Source: Gillisella vitis (GTDB lineage: Bacteria; Pseudomonadota; Alphaproteobacteria; Rhizobiales; Rhizobiaceae). Taken from it: a DNA stretch of 64,000 nt. A program made the position numbers and the translations under genes. The stretch's first letter is position 1, and every line of letters starts with the position of its first letter. The notes under the pieces were generated by a model. That model was not told the origin of the DNA, made no database searches, and saw only the letters and a program-made list of their open reading frames with translations. This document shows, piece by piece, positions 20,554 to 29,953 of the stretch. The DNA lies in assembly GCA_009744235.1 (NCBI GenBank), contig WPHV01000004.1, forward strand, positions 410,185 to 474,184. The letters are read 5' to 3'.

Positions 20554-21897
20554 ATGATAGAGAATACGCTGAGCCAGGCTGAACAGGTCATCAACGAATT
20601 GATGCAGCTGCATCCCAAGGGTTTTGATATGACCCTTGAGCGTATGCGGCGCTTGCTCGAAGTGCTGGGCAATCCGCAGGACAATTTGCCGCCGGTCATC
20701 CACGTGGCTGGCACCAATGGCAAAGGTTCCGTCAGCGCCTTTTCCCGGGCGCTGCTGGAAGCAGGCGGCCTTGCCGCTCATGTTCACACGTCCCCGCATC
20801 TGGTCAATTGGCACGAACGCTACCGGATTGGCGTTAAAGGCGGCAAAGGGCAGATCGTTGAAGACGGATTGTTGGCCGATGCGTTGAGACGAGTGGCCGT
20901 AGCCAATGCGGGCCAGCACATCACCGTTTTTGAAATTTTGACGGCTGCCGCTTTCCTGCTGTTTTCTGAAATTCCCGCCGATGCGGTCATCATGGAAGTC
21001 GGCATGGGTGGACGTCTGGATTGCACCAATGTTGTGGACCGGCCAGCCGTCTCCGTCATCATGCCGATCTCTTTTGATCATCAGGCCTATCTGGGCGACC
21101 GGGTTGAACTGATCGCAGCTGAGAAAGCCGGGATCATGAAAAGACGGCGACCGGTGGTAATCGGCCATCAGGAATTTGCCGCGGCCCGCGAGGCGCTGGT
21201 GGATATTGCCGAGCGTTTGGGCTGCCCGCTCTCGGTGTTCGGTCAAGATTATCTGGCCTTTGAGGAACATGGGCGGCTGGTCTATCAGGATGAAACGGGC
21301 CTGATGGATCTGCCCCTGCCAAAACTTCCGGGTCGCCACCAGTTCGCCAATGCCGCAGCGGCCATCCGCGCCGTGCGCTCCGCTGGCTTTACCGTGACCG
21401 AAGCCATGGCTGAAACGGCGATGCACAGCGTCGAATGGCCAGGCCGCCTGCAAAGGCTGACGGAAGGCGCATTGCTGGACCATGCGCCGAAGGGCGCCGA
21501 AATCTGGGTGGATGGCGGCCATAATCCCGGTGCCGGTGAAGTGATTGCCGAGGCCATGGCAGGCTTTGAAGAACGCCAGTCCCGCCCGCTCTATCTGATC
21601 ACCGGCATGCTCAACACCAAGGACCCGCTTGGCTATTTCAAAGCGTTTGAAGGCTTGGCTGTCCAGGCCTTCACCGTACCAATCCGCGGCACCGACGCCG
21701 CCTTAGACCCAGTTGCGCTGGCCAGTTCTGCCTACGATGCCGGAATTCCCGCAGAGCCGGTGTCATCGGTCGCGGAAGCGCTTGAGGCGATCCGTAGCCG
21801 GGTTAATGCAGAAGAGATTGCCCCGCGAATCCTGATTGGTGGCTCGCTTTATGTGGTCGGCAATGTGCTGGCGGATAATGGCACGCCGCCGAGATAG
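20554..21897 (+). CDS. folC: Bifunctional folylpolyglutamate/dihydrofolate synthase
   Basis: A 447-residue Mur-ligase-family enzyme. VAGTNGKGSVSAF (about residues 51-63) is the ATP loop, HTSPHLVNWHERYRI binds folate, and EVGMGGRLDCTNVV and WVDGGHNPGAG are further ligase motifs. It adds L-glutamate to dihydropteroate and extends folate polyglutamate tails. The ATG at 20554 (MIENTLSQAEQ) is preferred; the upstream TTG has no good ribosome-binding site. It ends the trpFBA-accD-folC run. trxA, usually nearby in rhizobia, lies 3 kb further on, beyond an accessory patch. Confidence 0.95.
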   Translation: MIENTLSQAEQVINELMQLHPKGFDMTLERMRRLLEVLGNPQDNLPPVIHVAGTNGKGSVSAFSRALLEAGGLAAHVHTSPHLVNWHERYRIGVKGGKGQIVEDGLLADALRRVAVANAGQHITVFEILTAAAFLLFSEIPADAVIMEVGMGGRLDCTNVVDRPAVSVIMPISFDHQAYLGDRVELIAAEKAGIMKRRRPVVIGHQEFAAAREALVDIAERLGCPLSVFGQDYLAFEEHGRLVYQDETGLMDLPLPKLPGRHQFANAAAAIRAVRSAGFTVTEAMAETAMHSVEWPGRLQRLTEGALLDHAPKGAEIWVDGGHNPGAGEVIAEAMAGFEERQSRPLYLITGMLNTKDPLGYFKAFEGLAVQAFTVPIRGTDAALDPVALASSAYDAGIPAEPVSSVAEALEAIRSRVNAEEIAPRILIGGSLYVVGNVLADNGTPPR

Positions 21898-22005
21898 CGT
21901 TTGCGTCCTGCGTCATATCCTGCCTGACATTGCGATAAACGATGTTTCCCCATCGGCATCACTATAGGGTGGCCGAGTGATTCTCCGGCCCAATGCGCGA
22001 TCCCC

Positions 22006-22677
22006 ATGGAAACATCCCTTTATCTACCTGTGAAATCGTTTCTCGAAAAAGCAGGATATACCGTCAAAGGCGAAATCGGCGGCTGTGATCTCGTGGGCTT
22101 GAGCGCCGACGATCCATCCGTCGTGGTGATCTGCGAACTGAAACTGAGTTTCAATCTGGAACTCATCCTCCAGGCCGTAGACCGGGCAGCCATATCCGAC
22201 GAGGTCTGGATTGCCGCGAAAATCTCCGCCAAGGGCAGGGGGAGGGAGGCCGACAAGCGCTACCGCGACCTCTGCCGCCGTCTCGGCATCGGCATGCTCG
22301 GCGTCTCCGCCAGCGGTGACGTTAGCATCATCGTCGGCTCCGTTTCGCCCATGCCACGCACTAATCCCAAACGACGCTCCCGCCTGATGCGCGAACACCA
22401 GACCCGGCGCGGCGACCCGGCCCTTGGCGGCAGCACCCGAATGCCTGTGATGACCGCCTACCGCCAGAACGCCCTTGCCTGTGCCGCAATTCTTCTCGCC
22501 GGGCCGACGCGGGTTGGTGATGTGCGCAAAGCGGTCCCGGATGCCGGGAAGATTCTGCTCTCTAATGTCTATGGTTGGTTTGAGCGGGTTGAGCGAGGCG
22601 TTTATGGGCTGACGGATGCAGGGCAAGACGCGCTGAAGCGGTGGCCGCAGGTGCGAGCGGTTGGAGCTGATGCCTAG
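22006..22677 (+). CDS. DUF2161 PD-(D/E)XK-like nuclease-fold protein
   Basis: A 223-residue protein. GCDLVGL followed by VVVICELKLSF gives the D...ExK pattern of a restriction-endonuclease-like core (residues 28-46), and LILQAVDRAAISDEVW follows as in the DUF2161 family. The C-terminal 70 residues (ACAAILLAGPTRVGDVRKAV ... YGWFERVERGVYGLTDAG) resemble a winged helix. Substrate and role are unknown. It ends convergently with the Ada-like gene, overlapping it by four bases. It is the first gene of an accessory patch inserted between folC and trxA. Confidence 0.8.
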   Translation: METSLYLPVKSFLEKAGYTVKGEIGGCDLVGLSADDPSVVVICELKLSFNLELILQAVDRAAISDEVWIAAKISAKGRGREADKRYRDLCRRLGIGMLGVSASGDVSIIVGSVSPMPRTNPKRRSRLMREHQTRRGDPALGGSTRMPVMTAYRQNALACAAILLAGPTRVGDVRKAVPDAGKILLSNVYGWFERVERGVYGLTDAGQDALKRWPQVRAVGADA

Positions 22678-23282
22678 ATAACCCTGCCATTCGGACGTCG
22701 AAACGACGATGGCGCTCGCTTATAGAGTGCCTGAAACGAGTCGTTGAATCTCCGGACGCTACCAAAACCGGATGCAAATGCGACCTCTGTTAGGGGCATG
22801 TCCGTCTCGTCGATAAACCTCTTTGCCTTCTGCACACGCCTCGTTGCTGCTATTTCACTTGGGCTCGCACCTGTATGATGCCTGAACAGCCGCAGGAGAT
22901 GGCGCGGGCCAACACCAAGCATGTCGGCAAGATCGGCAACCGACCCTTGATCGAGGAACCCTTGTTCGATCAGGCGCATCCCGCGCGCGACCGTGGTTGC
23001 TGTTCCCATCCATGCTGGCGAGCCGGGCGCTGCCTCTGGCCTACAACGAAGGCAAGGCCGAAAGCCCGCCCGCTCCGCTGACGCTGCTGTTGCATAGAAT
23101 GTGACATTCTTCGAGTGAGCGGGCCGCACTGGGCAAACCGGGCGGCAATAAATCCGCGTCGAGCGAACACCTGAAAAGAACAGGCCGTCAAAAGTCTTAT
23201 CGCGGGCAAGCCGCGCGCTATCGCACGTTTCGCGGTCCAGATGCGGTGGCAACGTCTGCAAGTCGGGAGAAACTATAACCAT
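22674..23282 (-). CDS. Ada-like methyl-phosphotriester-sensing AraC regulator without repair domain
   Basis: A 202-residue protein. The N-terminal Ada zinc domain has all four cysteine ligands (RIYCRPVCP, C46 and C50; RPCLRCRPE, C77 and C80). In E. coli Ada the first of these accepts the methyl group from DNA phosphotriesters. An AraC helix-turn-helix follows (GSVADLADMLGVGPRHLLRL and PLTEVAFASGFGSVRRFNDS). The protein stops there: the O6-methylguanine transferase domain of Ada and the AlkA glycosylase domain of Ada-AlkA fusions are both absent. It is divergent from an EamA transporter, with an 11-bp inverted repeat between them. Confidence 0.88.
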   Translation of the reverse strand: MVIVSPDLQTLPPHLDRETCDSARLARDKTFDGLFFSGVRSTRIYCRPVCPVRPAHSKNVTFYATAASAERAGFRPCLRCRPEAAPGSPAWMGTATTVARGMRLIEQGFLDQGSVADLADMLGVGPRHLLRLFRHHTGASPSEIAATRRVQKAKRFIDETDMPLTEVAFASGFGSVRRFNDSFQALYKRAPSSFRRPNGRVI

Positions 23283-23319
23283 CAAAGGACTTTAGCGCCG
23301 CTATCCTTCCCAGAGTAGT

Positions 23320-23357
23320 TGGAATCGGACCTGATCGGGCGATGAAGTCCGATTCCA
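23320..23357. promoter_or_regulatory. 11-bp inverted repeat in the ada-like/eamA divergent promoter region
   Basis: TGGAATCGGAC (23320-23330) and GTCCGATTCCA (23347-23357) are perfect inverted arms 16 bases apart, in the 132-base divergent intergenic region. It could be a dyad operator or an mRNA hairpin. It does not resemble the E. coli Ada box. Confidence 0.6.
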
Positions 23358-23414
23358 GCGAGCATCCTTCAGGACTCCGATCGATCTTGCCGATCAATTC
23401 GAGAGGGAATCGTC

Positions 23415-24362
23415 GTGAAATCAAAAACAACAGGCACTGAAATTGGAATTGCACCAGGTGGTCAAGGGCATATGCGCATTGCCGCAGAGATCGGCTTGCT
23501 GCTGTTGCTGTCACTCATTTGGGGCAGCTCTTTCACCTTGATCAAAGTTGCCGCCGACACTGTGCCGCCTCTGACCATGACGGCGGCGCGTGTAACGATC
23601 GCGGCGCTTTTGCTGGTTCTTTTTGTGAAGATGCGCGGGCTTTCTCTCCCTCGAACGGACGCGACATGGGCCGCGTTCTTCGTTCAAGGTTTGCTTCAAA
23701 GCGCACTCCCCTTCACGCTCATCAGTTGGGGCGAGCAACATATCTCAAGCGGCCTAGCTGGGGTGCTTAATGCGACACCTCCCATGTTCGTGCTGCTGAT
23801 CGCTATGACAACTGGATATGGAGGCCAGCGCATCACCACGCAGAAAATCGTCGGCGTTGTGGTTGGCCTCGCTGGCGTCGTCATCACGATCGGCTTTCAG
23901 TCGTTTGGGTACACCGCTGCCCCTTTAGCCCAAGCGGCAGTCCTGGGGGCGAGTCTTTGTTACGCGGTGGCTCCAATGTGGGGGCAGCGTTTTGCCGGTC
24001 TCCCTGCAATCGTCACGGCGGCAGGTGCCATGAGCTGCGCGGCAATCATGATGCTGCCAGCGGCCATCGTCATCGAACATCCTTGGACCCTTACCCCGAC
24101 GCCAGAGGCAATCGTCGCCGTGCTGGTGCTCGCCGTCCTCTGCACGGCTATCGCTATGGTCATATATTTTCGCCTGGTGCAGACCCTTGGCCCGCTTGGC
24201 ACCACCAGCGGCAGCTATCTGCGCGCCGGATTCGCCGTCGCCCTCGGCATTCTCTTCCTCGGGGAAAGTTTTACATGGTCAGTCCTCATCGGCATGACAC
24301 TGATCGTCCTCGGGGTGATCGCTGTGACTGTTCCTTTACGCTTGCTCCGGGCAAGAGGCTGA
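23415..24362 (+). CDS. EamA/DMT-superfamily transporter
   Basis: A 315-residue membrane protein with ten predicted transmembrane segments in two EamA repeats. LIWGSSFTLIKVAADTVPP marks the first repeat and a GTTSGSYLRAGFAVALGILF stretch the end of the second. Members of the drug/metabolite transporter superfamily export metabolites or drugs; the substrate is not predictable. The GTG at 23415 has GAGGGA upstream; an ATG at 23472 is an alternative. The divergent Ada-like regulator may control it. Confidence 0.85.
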   Translation: MKSKTTGTEIGIAPGGQGHMRIAAEIGLLLLLSLIWGSSFTLIKVAADTVPPLTMTAARVTIAALLLVLFVKMRGLSLPRTDATWAAFFVQGLLQSALPFTLISWGEQHISSGLAGVLNATPPMFVLLIAMTTGYGGQRITTQKIVGVVVGLAGVVITIGFQSFGYTAAPLAQAAVLGASLCYAVAPMWGQRFAGLPAIVTAAGAMSCAAIMMLPAAIVIEHPWTLTPTPEAIVAVLVLAVLCTAIAMVIYFRLVQTLGPLGTTSGSYLRAGFAVALGILFLGESFTWSVLIGMTLIVLGVIAVTVPLRLLRARG

Positions 24363-24365
24363 AGC

Positions 24366-24770
24366 ATGATGGAAGCTCTTGAAGCGATGACATATGCGCA
24401 AGAAGACTGGTGCGAGCAAGGATGGTGTTTCAGGCTTTATCTTACCTCGCCGACCTCGGAAGCTGCAATTGATGCTCTAGAGGTTCTAACGCTTATGAAA
24501 TATCTCATAACATCGCGCGTCGTCTCGACCATTGATCCGGCCGAAGTCACAAGGCAAGGCTTTGTAATTGGATCAGCTCTCGCGGACGGATGCGTGCGTA
24601 TTCAAATTTGCTGGTGGACATTGGGCGGCGAACTTCATCGGGAGGCCATTTTATGGGGGCCCAGCACTCGATGCTGGGAACAACTTCCGCCATGGGAAAT
24701 CGGAAATACTAACGAGATCATCGTTATCACGCGAGAGGCTGCCGATTTTTTCCAAAGCCTTCGAAAATAA
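24366..24770 (+). CDS. Hypothetical protein
   Basis: A 134-residue open frame beginning three bases after the EamA stop. I do not recognise a family. It has no signal peptide or transmembrane segment, and it is rich in Trp and Cys (EDWCEQGWCFRLYL, QICWWTLGG). Composition looks lower in GC than the flanking core genes, in keeping with an acquired patch. The close spacing suggests co-transcription with the transporter. A chance reading frame is possible. Confidence 0.5.
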   Translation: MMEALEAMTYAQEDWCEQGWCFRLYLTSPTSEAAIDALEVLTLMKYLITSRVVSTIDPAEVTRQGFVIGSALADGCVRIQICWWTLGGELHREAILWGPSTRCWEQLPPWEIGNTNEIIVITREAADFFQSLRK

Positions 24771-24852
24771 GCAAGGCAGGAGGGTGGAGCATCTAAGGTG
24801 AGGGCGCCAAGCCCCATTCACCCTGCGATTTGTTTTCTTACGACAGTCGCAC

Positions 24853-24877
24853 AAAAAAGCCCGGCAAAACCGGGCTT
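24853..24877 (-). terminator. Intrinsic terminator of trxA
   Basis: AAGCCCGG and CCGGGCTT form a stem around CAAAA. On the minus strand the stem is followed by a T-run (A-run at 24853-24858). Confidence 0.85.
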
Positions 24878-24906
24878 CTTCGCATCCAATTATATCCAGC
24901 CACCAC

Positions 24907-25227
24907 TCAAGCAGCGCCAGCGATCCAGCTGGACAGGGCCGTTTTCGGAGCGGCGCCAACCTTGATGTCGGCGACTTCGCCGCCCTTGAACATGGCGAGC
25001 GTTGGGATGGAGCGGACGCCGAATTTGGCGGCGAGTTCTGGGTTTTCGTCAATGTTGAGCTTGGCGATCTTGACCTTGCCGGCCATTTCCGTGGAAATTT
25101 CATCCAGGCTGGGGGCGATCATCTTGCAGGGGCCGCACCATTCTGCCCAGAAGTCCACCACGACAGGCTCTACAGACTGTAGAACTTCTGCCTCGAAATT
25201 GTTTGCATCGACTTTTACCGTAGCCAT
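24907..25227 (-). CDS. trxA: Thioredoxin 1
   Basis: A 106-residue thioredoxin with the active-site [10 protein letters not shown] (Cys31 and Cys34) and the cis-proline region [10 protein letters not shown]. It is a general cytosolic dithiol reductant. The length is typical. In other rhizobia I recall trxA next to addA; here addA is 29 kb away, and the upstream neighbour is the DUF1402 gene, which suggests a rearrangement breakpoint in the 25228-25424 gap. Confidence 0.97.
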   Translation of the reverse strand: MATVKVDANNFEAEVLQSVEPVVVDFWAEWCGPCKMIAPSLDEISTEMAGKVKIAKLNIDENPELAAKFGVRSIPTLAMFKGGEVADIKVGAAPKTALSSWIAGAA

Positions 25228-25424
25228 TGGCTGCTCCTTGGAGAATTCCTGTTGTCACATATATGATGGTTATTGTGAGGATTTCAACTTAAAGCGCATT
25301 GCAATTGTCGGGCGTCAGCCAGCACAAAACGTTATAGCGCCGCGCCGATTTTTGTTTCGCATGGCAATGCGGTTGAAATGCTTGAACTTACAGAGGAATT
25401 ACACAGATGAGGCCCTCACAGGGC

Positions 25425-26381
25425 CTAGAGCAGGCCTTCAAGTTCTTTTAGCCGGTCATTGACCAGCCAGCCATAGTAATTTTCTTCCGGCAGGCCGCCA
25501 CGACGTCCCAGCGCCCGGGCTCGCGCTTCGGAATTCCCGACATTGTAAAGCGTCGCTGTCAGGCCCGGATTGTTGGAAATATCCACATTGGCATAGGTTT
25601 TATAGTCATCGATGGATTTGCGGATGATCGCCGCGATATAGGCGAGTGAGGTATCCGGGTCCATGATCGCCTTATAGAGCCCAGCAGCATCCTTCTCGTC
25701 CAGTTTGGGATAGCCGGATGTCTGGTGGACCATATCGGTCAGCATCAATGCCGTCAGCGGATTGATCTGGCCAAGGCCAAAGGTTTGCCCGGCATAGAAA
25801 GGCTGGAAAAATACCGCGCTGAAGCGATTGTTGGGAAAGCTCTTGTTGCCGACTCGCTTGCCCTGAAACTTGTCTTCCCAGACATTTTCCCGGCAGGTCC
25901 ACAGCTTTGCCGAATCCTTCAAGTCGGCGCAGGCGGCAAATTCCGGGCGAGCGACGAAATCATCGACCTCCTCGCCGTCATAGGCAAAGCGGAAGGTGTG
26001 ACCGGCATAGGAAGCGGCCTTCACATAGTAACTTTGCAATGTGTCGTAGGCATCGACATTATAGGTATGCTCACCGACCAGCGCGCCAACGATGTGGATC
26101 GGGTCGATATTATAGGCTGCCGCGGTTTTCTTGATCTTGCCGATCAATTGGCGGTCCTTGATCAGCAGATCGCGAATCTTCTCGTATTTCAGGTCGAAGG
26201 TGGTCTTGGTTTCCTTGGTGCGCTGCTTGGATGCGCCGGGAATGGGGGGCTGTTCGGCATTGCGATTGCCCGCAGGCACCATCCGCACCTCGGCGGCCTG
26301 GATTTCCGGCACGAAGGCGGCGGAAAAAGCACATGAAACCGAAAGAATAAAGACCAGAGCTAAGCGACGCACCATTTCCAT
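25425..26381 (-). CDS. DUF1402 exported protein, lytic-transglycosylase-like
   Basis: A 318-residue protein with a cleavable signal peptide (MEMVRRLALVFILSVSCAFS, then AXA-like FVPEIQAAE). It matches the DUF1402 family of Rhizobiales. Three segments recall the lysozyme-like SLT fold: VGALVGEHTYNVDA (possible catalytic Glu), TFGLGQINPLTALML and NPGLTATLYNVGNSEARARA, which mirror the E, GLMQIMP and AYNAG motifs of lytic transglycosylases. Peptidoglycan cleavage is therefore a plausible inference, not established. An alternative start at 26375 has a better-placed GGATGGA. It is upstream of trxA on the same strand. Confidence 0.78.
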   Translation of the reverse strand: MEMVRRLALVFILSVSCAFSAAFVPEIQAAEVRMVPAGNRNAEQPPIPGASKQRTKETKTTFDLKYEKIRDLLIKDRQLIGKIKKTAAAYNIDPIHIVGALVGEHTYNVDAYDTLQSYYVKAASYAGHTFRFAYDGEEVDDFVARPEFAACADLKDSAKLWTCRENVWEDKFQGKRVGNKSFPNNRFSAVFFQPFYAGQTFGLGQINPLTALMLTDMVHQTSGYPKLDEKDAAGLYKAIMDPDTSLAYIAAIIRKSIDDYKTYANVDISNNPGLTATLYNVGNSEARARALGRRGGLPEENYYGWLVNDRLKELEGLL

Positions 26382-26449
26382 CCCGTATATATTGCAGATC
26401 GGAACGATGTTTCACCAACCCGATACCGCCTTGCCCTATTACGGCGAGC

Positions 26450-26473
26450 GGCCCTCCTTATAGAGGGAGGGCC
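26450..26473. terminator. Hairpin downstream of hslU
   Basis: GGCCCTCC and GGAGGGCC form a perfect 8-bp stem with an eight-base loop in the gap between hslU and the DUF1402 gene. There is no T-run, so intrinsic termination is uncertain. Confidence 0.4.
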
Positions 26474-26554
26474 GGTACTGTCGACTCTCGACCGGTCACA
26501 AGGCCGAATTAGGGCGCTGATTTGCCGATTTCACCCCATTCCGGTGCGAAAACA

Positions 26555-27862
26555 TCACAGAATATAGCGCGACAGGTCTGTGTCAGCGGCGATTTCACCG
26601 ACATGCTCGCGCACATAGGCCGAATCGATCATCACTTTCGCACCGCCGCGATCCGGCGCGTTGAAGGAAATGTCGTCGAGCACCCGCTCCATCACCGTCT
26701 GCAAACGCCGCGCGCCGATATTTTCAATCGAGCTATTGAGGTTGACGGCAACATCCGCCAGCGCGTCGATGGCATCCTCGGTAAACTCGAGATCCAACTG
26801 TTCAGTGGCCATCAGCGCGATATATTGACGAATGAGGCTGGCCTCGGTTTCCGTCAGAATCCGGCGAAAATCCTCCTTGGTCAGTGCCTTTAGCTCAACG
26901 CGAATCGGCAACCGGCCCTGTAATTCCGGCAGGAGGTCGGACGGTTTGGAGACGTGGAAGGCGCCCGATGCGATAAACAGGATGTGGTCGGTCTTCACCG
27001 GCCCGTATTTGGTGGCAACTGTCGTGCCTTCCACCAGGGGCAGAAGGTCGCGCTGCACACCTTCGCGCGACACACCGGCGCCCATGGCGCCTTCGCGGTT
27101 GGCGATCTTGTCGATTTCGTCCAGGAAGACGATGCCATCGTTTTCAACCGACTTCACCGCTTCGCGCTGGATCACTTCATTGTCGATCAGCTTGTCGGAT
27201 TCGTCACGGATCAGATCGGCATAGGAGGTCTTGACGGTGGTGCGGACCTTTTTGGTGCGGCCACCCATCGCTTTGCCAAACATGTCGGACAGATTGAGAA
27301 TGCCGACATTGGCCCCCGGCATGCCGGGAATCTCAAAGCCGGGCATGCCGGAGCTTGTCTCTGCAACCTCGATATCGATTTCCTTGTCGTCCAGCTCTCC
27401 GGCCCGCAGTTTCTTGCGGAAACTATCACGGGTGGCAGGCGAGGCGGTGGCACCGACCAGCGCATCCAGCACCCGTTCCTCGGCCCCGGCATGGGCCTTG
27501 GCTTCCACCTCCAGCCGCTTCTTTTCCTTGATCAGGCCGATGCCGATTTCCACGAGATCACGGATGATCTGCTCCACATCGCGGCCGACATAGCCAACCT
27601 CGGTGAATTTTGTGGCCTCGACCTTGATGAAGGGTGCGCCCGCCAATTTGGCGAGGCGCCGGGAAATTTCAGTCTTGCCGACGCCGGTCGGGCCGATCAT
27701 CAGGATATTCTTGGGCATGACTTCGTCGCGCAGGCTTTCATCGAGCTGCTGGCGGCGCCAGCGGTTGCGCAGCGCAATTGCCACGGCACGCTTTGCATCG
27801 TTCTGACCGATGATATAACGGTCGAGTTCCGAGACGATTTCGCGGGGTGAAAAAGTTGTCAT
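26555..27862 (-). CDS. hslU: HslU (ClpY) ATPase subunit of the HslUV protease
   Basis: A 435-residue AAA+ protein beginning [20 protein letters not shown]. Walker A is GPTGVGKT (57-64), Walker B is [12 protein letters not shown], and the pore-loop region is [11 protein letters not shown]. The C-terminal SRYIL tail is the segment that docks into HslV to activate it. HslU unfolds substrates and threads them into HslV. The ATG at 27862 was chosen because an upstream extension overlaps the hslV end without similarity. It is co-directional with hslV, 37 bases downstream. Confidence 0.96.
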   Translation of the reverse strand: MTTFSPREIVSELDRYIIGQNDAKRAVAIALRNRWRRQQLDESLRDEVMPKNILMIGPTGVGKTEISRRLAKLAGAPFIKVEATKFTEVGYVGRDVEQIIRDLVEIGIGLIKEKKRLEVEAKAHAGAEERVLDALVGATASPATRDSFRKKLRAGELDDKEIDIEVAETSSGMPGFEIPGMPGANVGILNLSDMFGKAMGGRTKKVRTTVKTSYADLIRDESDKLIDNEVIQREAVKSVENDGIVFLDEIDKIANREGAMGAGVSREGVQRDLLPLVEGTTVATKYGPVKTDHILFIASGAFHVSKPSDLLPELQGRLPIRVELKALTKEDFRRILTETEASLIRQYIALMATEQLDLEFTEDAIDALADVAVNLNSSIENIGARRLQTVMERVLDDISFNAPDRGGAKVMIDSAYVREHVGEIAADTDLSRYIL

Positions 27863-27899
27863 TGAGATTACACCTGGAAGGAGTGGAAAAGGAGGGCGA

Positions 27900-28460
27900 T
27901 CAGTTGGCGCTTTCCAGCGTTTCGACCAGCACGTTTTCATTGGTATAGACGCAGATATCGGCGGCGATCTTCATGGCTTTGCGGGCCACTTCTTCCGCCG
28001 ACTTGTCTGTGTCCATCAAGGCCAGAGCCGCAGCCAGCGCGTAATTGCCGCCCGAACCGATGGCAATCGTGCCATGTTCGGGTTCCAACACATCGCCATT
28101 GCCGGTAATGGCCAGCGTCACCGTTTTGTCGGCCACCAGCATCATCGCTTCCAGATTGCGCAGATATTTGTCGGTGCGCCAGTCTTTGGCAAGCTCGACG
28201 GCGGCGCGCATCAACTGGCCGGGATATTGCTCCAGCTTCTTTTCCAGCCGCTCCAGCAGGGTGAAGGCATCCGCCGTCGCGCCAGCAAAACCGGCGATCA
28301 CCTCGCCCTTGCCAATGCGGCGCACCTTGCGGGCATTGCCCTTCATCACGGTCTGACCAAGGCTGACCTGACCATCACCGGCCATCACCACCATGCCGCC
28401 CTTGCGCACCGTGATGATCGTGGTGCCATGCATGGTTCCATAGGGATTATGTTCGCTCAT
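27900..28460 (-). CDS. hslV: HslV (ClpQ) peptidase subunit of the HslUV protease
   Basis: A 186-residue proteasome-beta-like peptidase. [20 protein letters not shown] aligns with the E. coli start TTIVSVRRNG, making Thr13 the catalytic N-terminal threonine after removal of a 12-residue propeptide. The Gly-Ser motif [13 protein letters not shown] is also present. With HslU it forms a heat-shock-inducible ATP-dependent protease. It is divergent from hisB with 194 bases between starts; a few in-frame residues upstream of 28460 are unlikely to be translated. Confidence 0.96.
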   Translation of the reverse strand: MSEHNPYGTMHGTTIITVRKGGMVVMAGDGQVSLGQTVMKGNARKVRRIGKGEVIAGFAGATADAFTLLERLEKKLEQYPGQLMRAAVELAKDWRTDKYLRNLEAMMLVADKTVTLAITGNGDVLEPEHGTIAIGSGGNYALAAALALMDTDKSAEEVARKAMKIAADICVYTNENVLVETLESAN

Positions 28461-28654
28461 ATCGATCCGTTCCAGTCCATCGCCGTTCAATCCGGCGCTT
28501 CGATTGACCTTTATGTAAGCGGCCAAAACACAATTGCAAACGCCAAGACGGTTGGCCGTTATCCTGATGCCGGATCGCCGAAAAACCCGGCTCATCCTGC
28601 TGGATATTTCAACCCCCGCCTGATAAGGAACGGCATATTTTCAAGGAGAAGGCC

Positions 28655-29251
28655 ATGGCAGAGAGCCGCAGCGCCAGCATTTCGCGCAAGACCAACGAAA
28701 CCTCGGTCTCGGTTTCCGTCAATATTGACGGCACCGGCACTTCGAAGATTTCGACGGGGGTCGGTTTCTTCGACCACATGCTGGATCAGCTCAGCCGCCA
28801 TTCGCTGATCGATATGGATATCGACGTGACGGGCGACCTCCATATCGATGATCACCACACCGTCGAAGACACTGGCATTGCCATCGGCCAGGCGATTTCC
28901 AAGGCATTGGGCGACCGGCGCGGCATTGTGCGCTATGCGTCGATTGATCTGGCCATGGACGAGACGATGACCAAGGCGGCCATCGATGTTTCAGGCCGGC
29001 CTTTTCTGGTTTGGAACGTCGCATTCTCGGCACCGAAGATCGGCACATTCGACACCGAACTGGTGCGGGAATTCTTTCAGGCGCTGGCGCAAAATGCCGG
29101 TATTACCCTGCATATCCTCAATCATTACGGCGCCAACAACCACCATATCGCCGAAACCTGCTTCAAGGCCGTCGCTCGCGTCCTGCGCAGCGCCACCGAA
29201 ATCGATCCGCGCCAGGCGGGCCGCATTCCGTCCACCAAGGGAATGCTATAA
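28655..29251 (+). CDS. hisB: Imidazoleglycerol-phosphate dehydratase
   Basis: A 198-residue monofunctional HisB. The manganese-binding histidines sit in [20 protein letters not shown] and in [31 protein letters not shown] is also conserved. It dehydrates IGP to imidazole acetol phosphate. It is the first gene of hisB-hisH-hisA-hisF-hisE, transcribed divergently from hslVU. GAGAAGG lies just before its ATG. Confidence 0.97.
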   Translation: MAESRSASISRKTNETSVSVSVNIDGTGTSKISTGVGFFDHMLDQLSRHSLIDMDIDVTGDLHIDDHHTVEDTGIAIGQAISKALGDRRGIVRYASIDLAMDETMTKAAIDVSGRPFLVWNVAFSAPKIGTFDTELVREFFQALAQNAGITLHILNHYGANNHHIAETCFKAVARVLRSATEIDPRQAGRIPSTKGML

Positions 29252-29278
29252 ACGATCAAGTTGAGGATCAGAGCCTCC

Positions 29279-29929
29279 ATGCGTGTTGTGATTATTGACT
29301 ACGGATCAGGCAATCTGCGGTCCGCCACCAAGGCGTTCGAGCGGGCCTCCCGGGAATCCGGCCTTGATGCCGAGATCGAACTGACCGACAAGGCAGACCG
29401 GGTGGCAACCGCCGACCGGATCGTGCTGCCCGGCGTCGGTGCCTATGCCGATTGCAAGCGGGGCCTCGATGCTGTGCCCGGCATGCATGAAGCGCTGGTC
29501 GAAGCGGTGGAGGTCAAGGGCCGCCCGTTTCTCGGCATCTGCGTCGGCATGCAGCTGATGTCGTCGCGCGGGTTGGAAAAGACCGTCACCGAAGGCCTCG
29601 GCTGGATTGCGGGCGATGTCGTGGAAATGACGCCTTCTGATCCGGGCCTGAAGATCCCACAGATCGGCTGGAACACGTTGACACTTGCCCGTCCTCATCC
29701 GCTATTTGACGGGATTGCCACCGGCAATGACGGGTTGCATGCCTATTTCGTGCATTCCTACCATCTGGCGGCCAGCAATGCCGATGATGTCATTGCCACG
29801 ACCGACTATGGCGGCCCGATGACCGCTTTTGTGGGGCGTGACAATATGGCAGGCGCACAATTCCATCCGGAAAAGAGCCAGACACTGGGCCTCCAGCTGA
29901 TTTCTAATTTTCTCAATTGGGCGCCGTGA
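29279..29929 (+). CDS. hisH: Imidazole glycerol phosphate synthase, glutaminase subunit
   Basis: A 216-residue class I glutamine amidotransferase. [11 protein letters not shown] carries the nucleophile Cys and [10 protein letters not shown] the His-Glu pair. It supplies ammonia to HisF. The ATG at 29279 ([15 protein letters not shown]) is chosen over a start 18 bases upstream that has no family similarity. It sits between hisB and hisA. Confidence 0.96.
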   Translation: MRVVIIDYGSGNLRSATKAFERASRESGLDAEIELTDKADRVATADRIVLPGVGAYADCKRGLDAVPGMHEALVEAVEVKGRPFLGICVGMQLMSSRGLEKTVTEGLGWIAGDVVEMTPSDPGLKIPQIGWNTLTLARPHPLFDGIATGNDGLHAYFVHSYHLAASNADDVIATTDYGGPMTAFVGRDNMAGAQFHPEKSQTLGLQLISNFLNWAP

Positions 29930-29953
29930 GCCCGTGCCGATGGATAGCATACG

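Noticed and set aside
19888-21522. Long minus-strand open frame opposite accD and folC
   Set aside because: It crosses two confidently assigned genes in antisense and shows no domain.
25228-25424. Inverted repeats or an IS at the proposed inversion breakpoint
   Set aside because: Compared by eye with 54056-54295; no shared sequence or transposase remnant was found.
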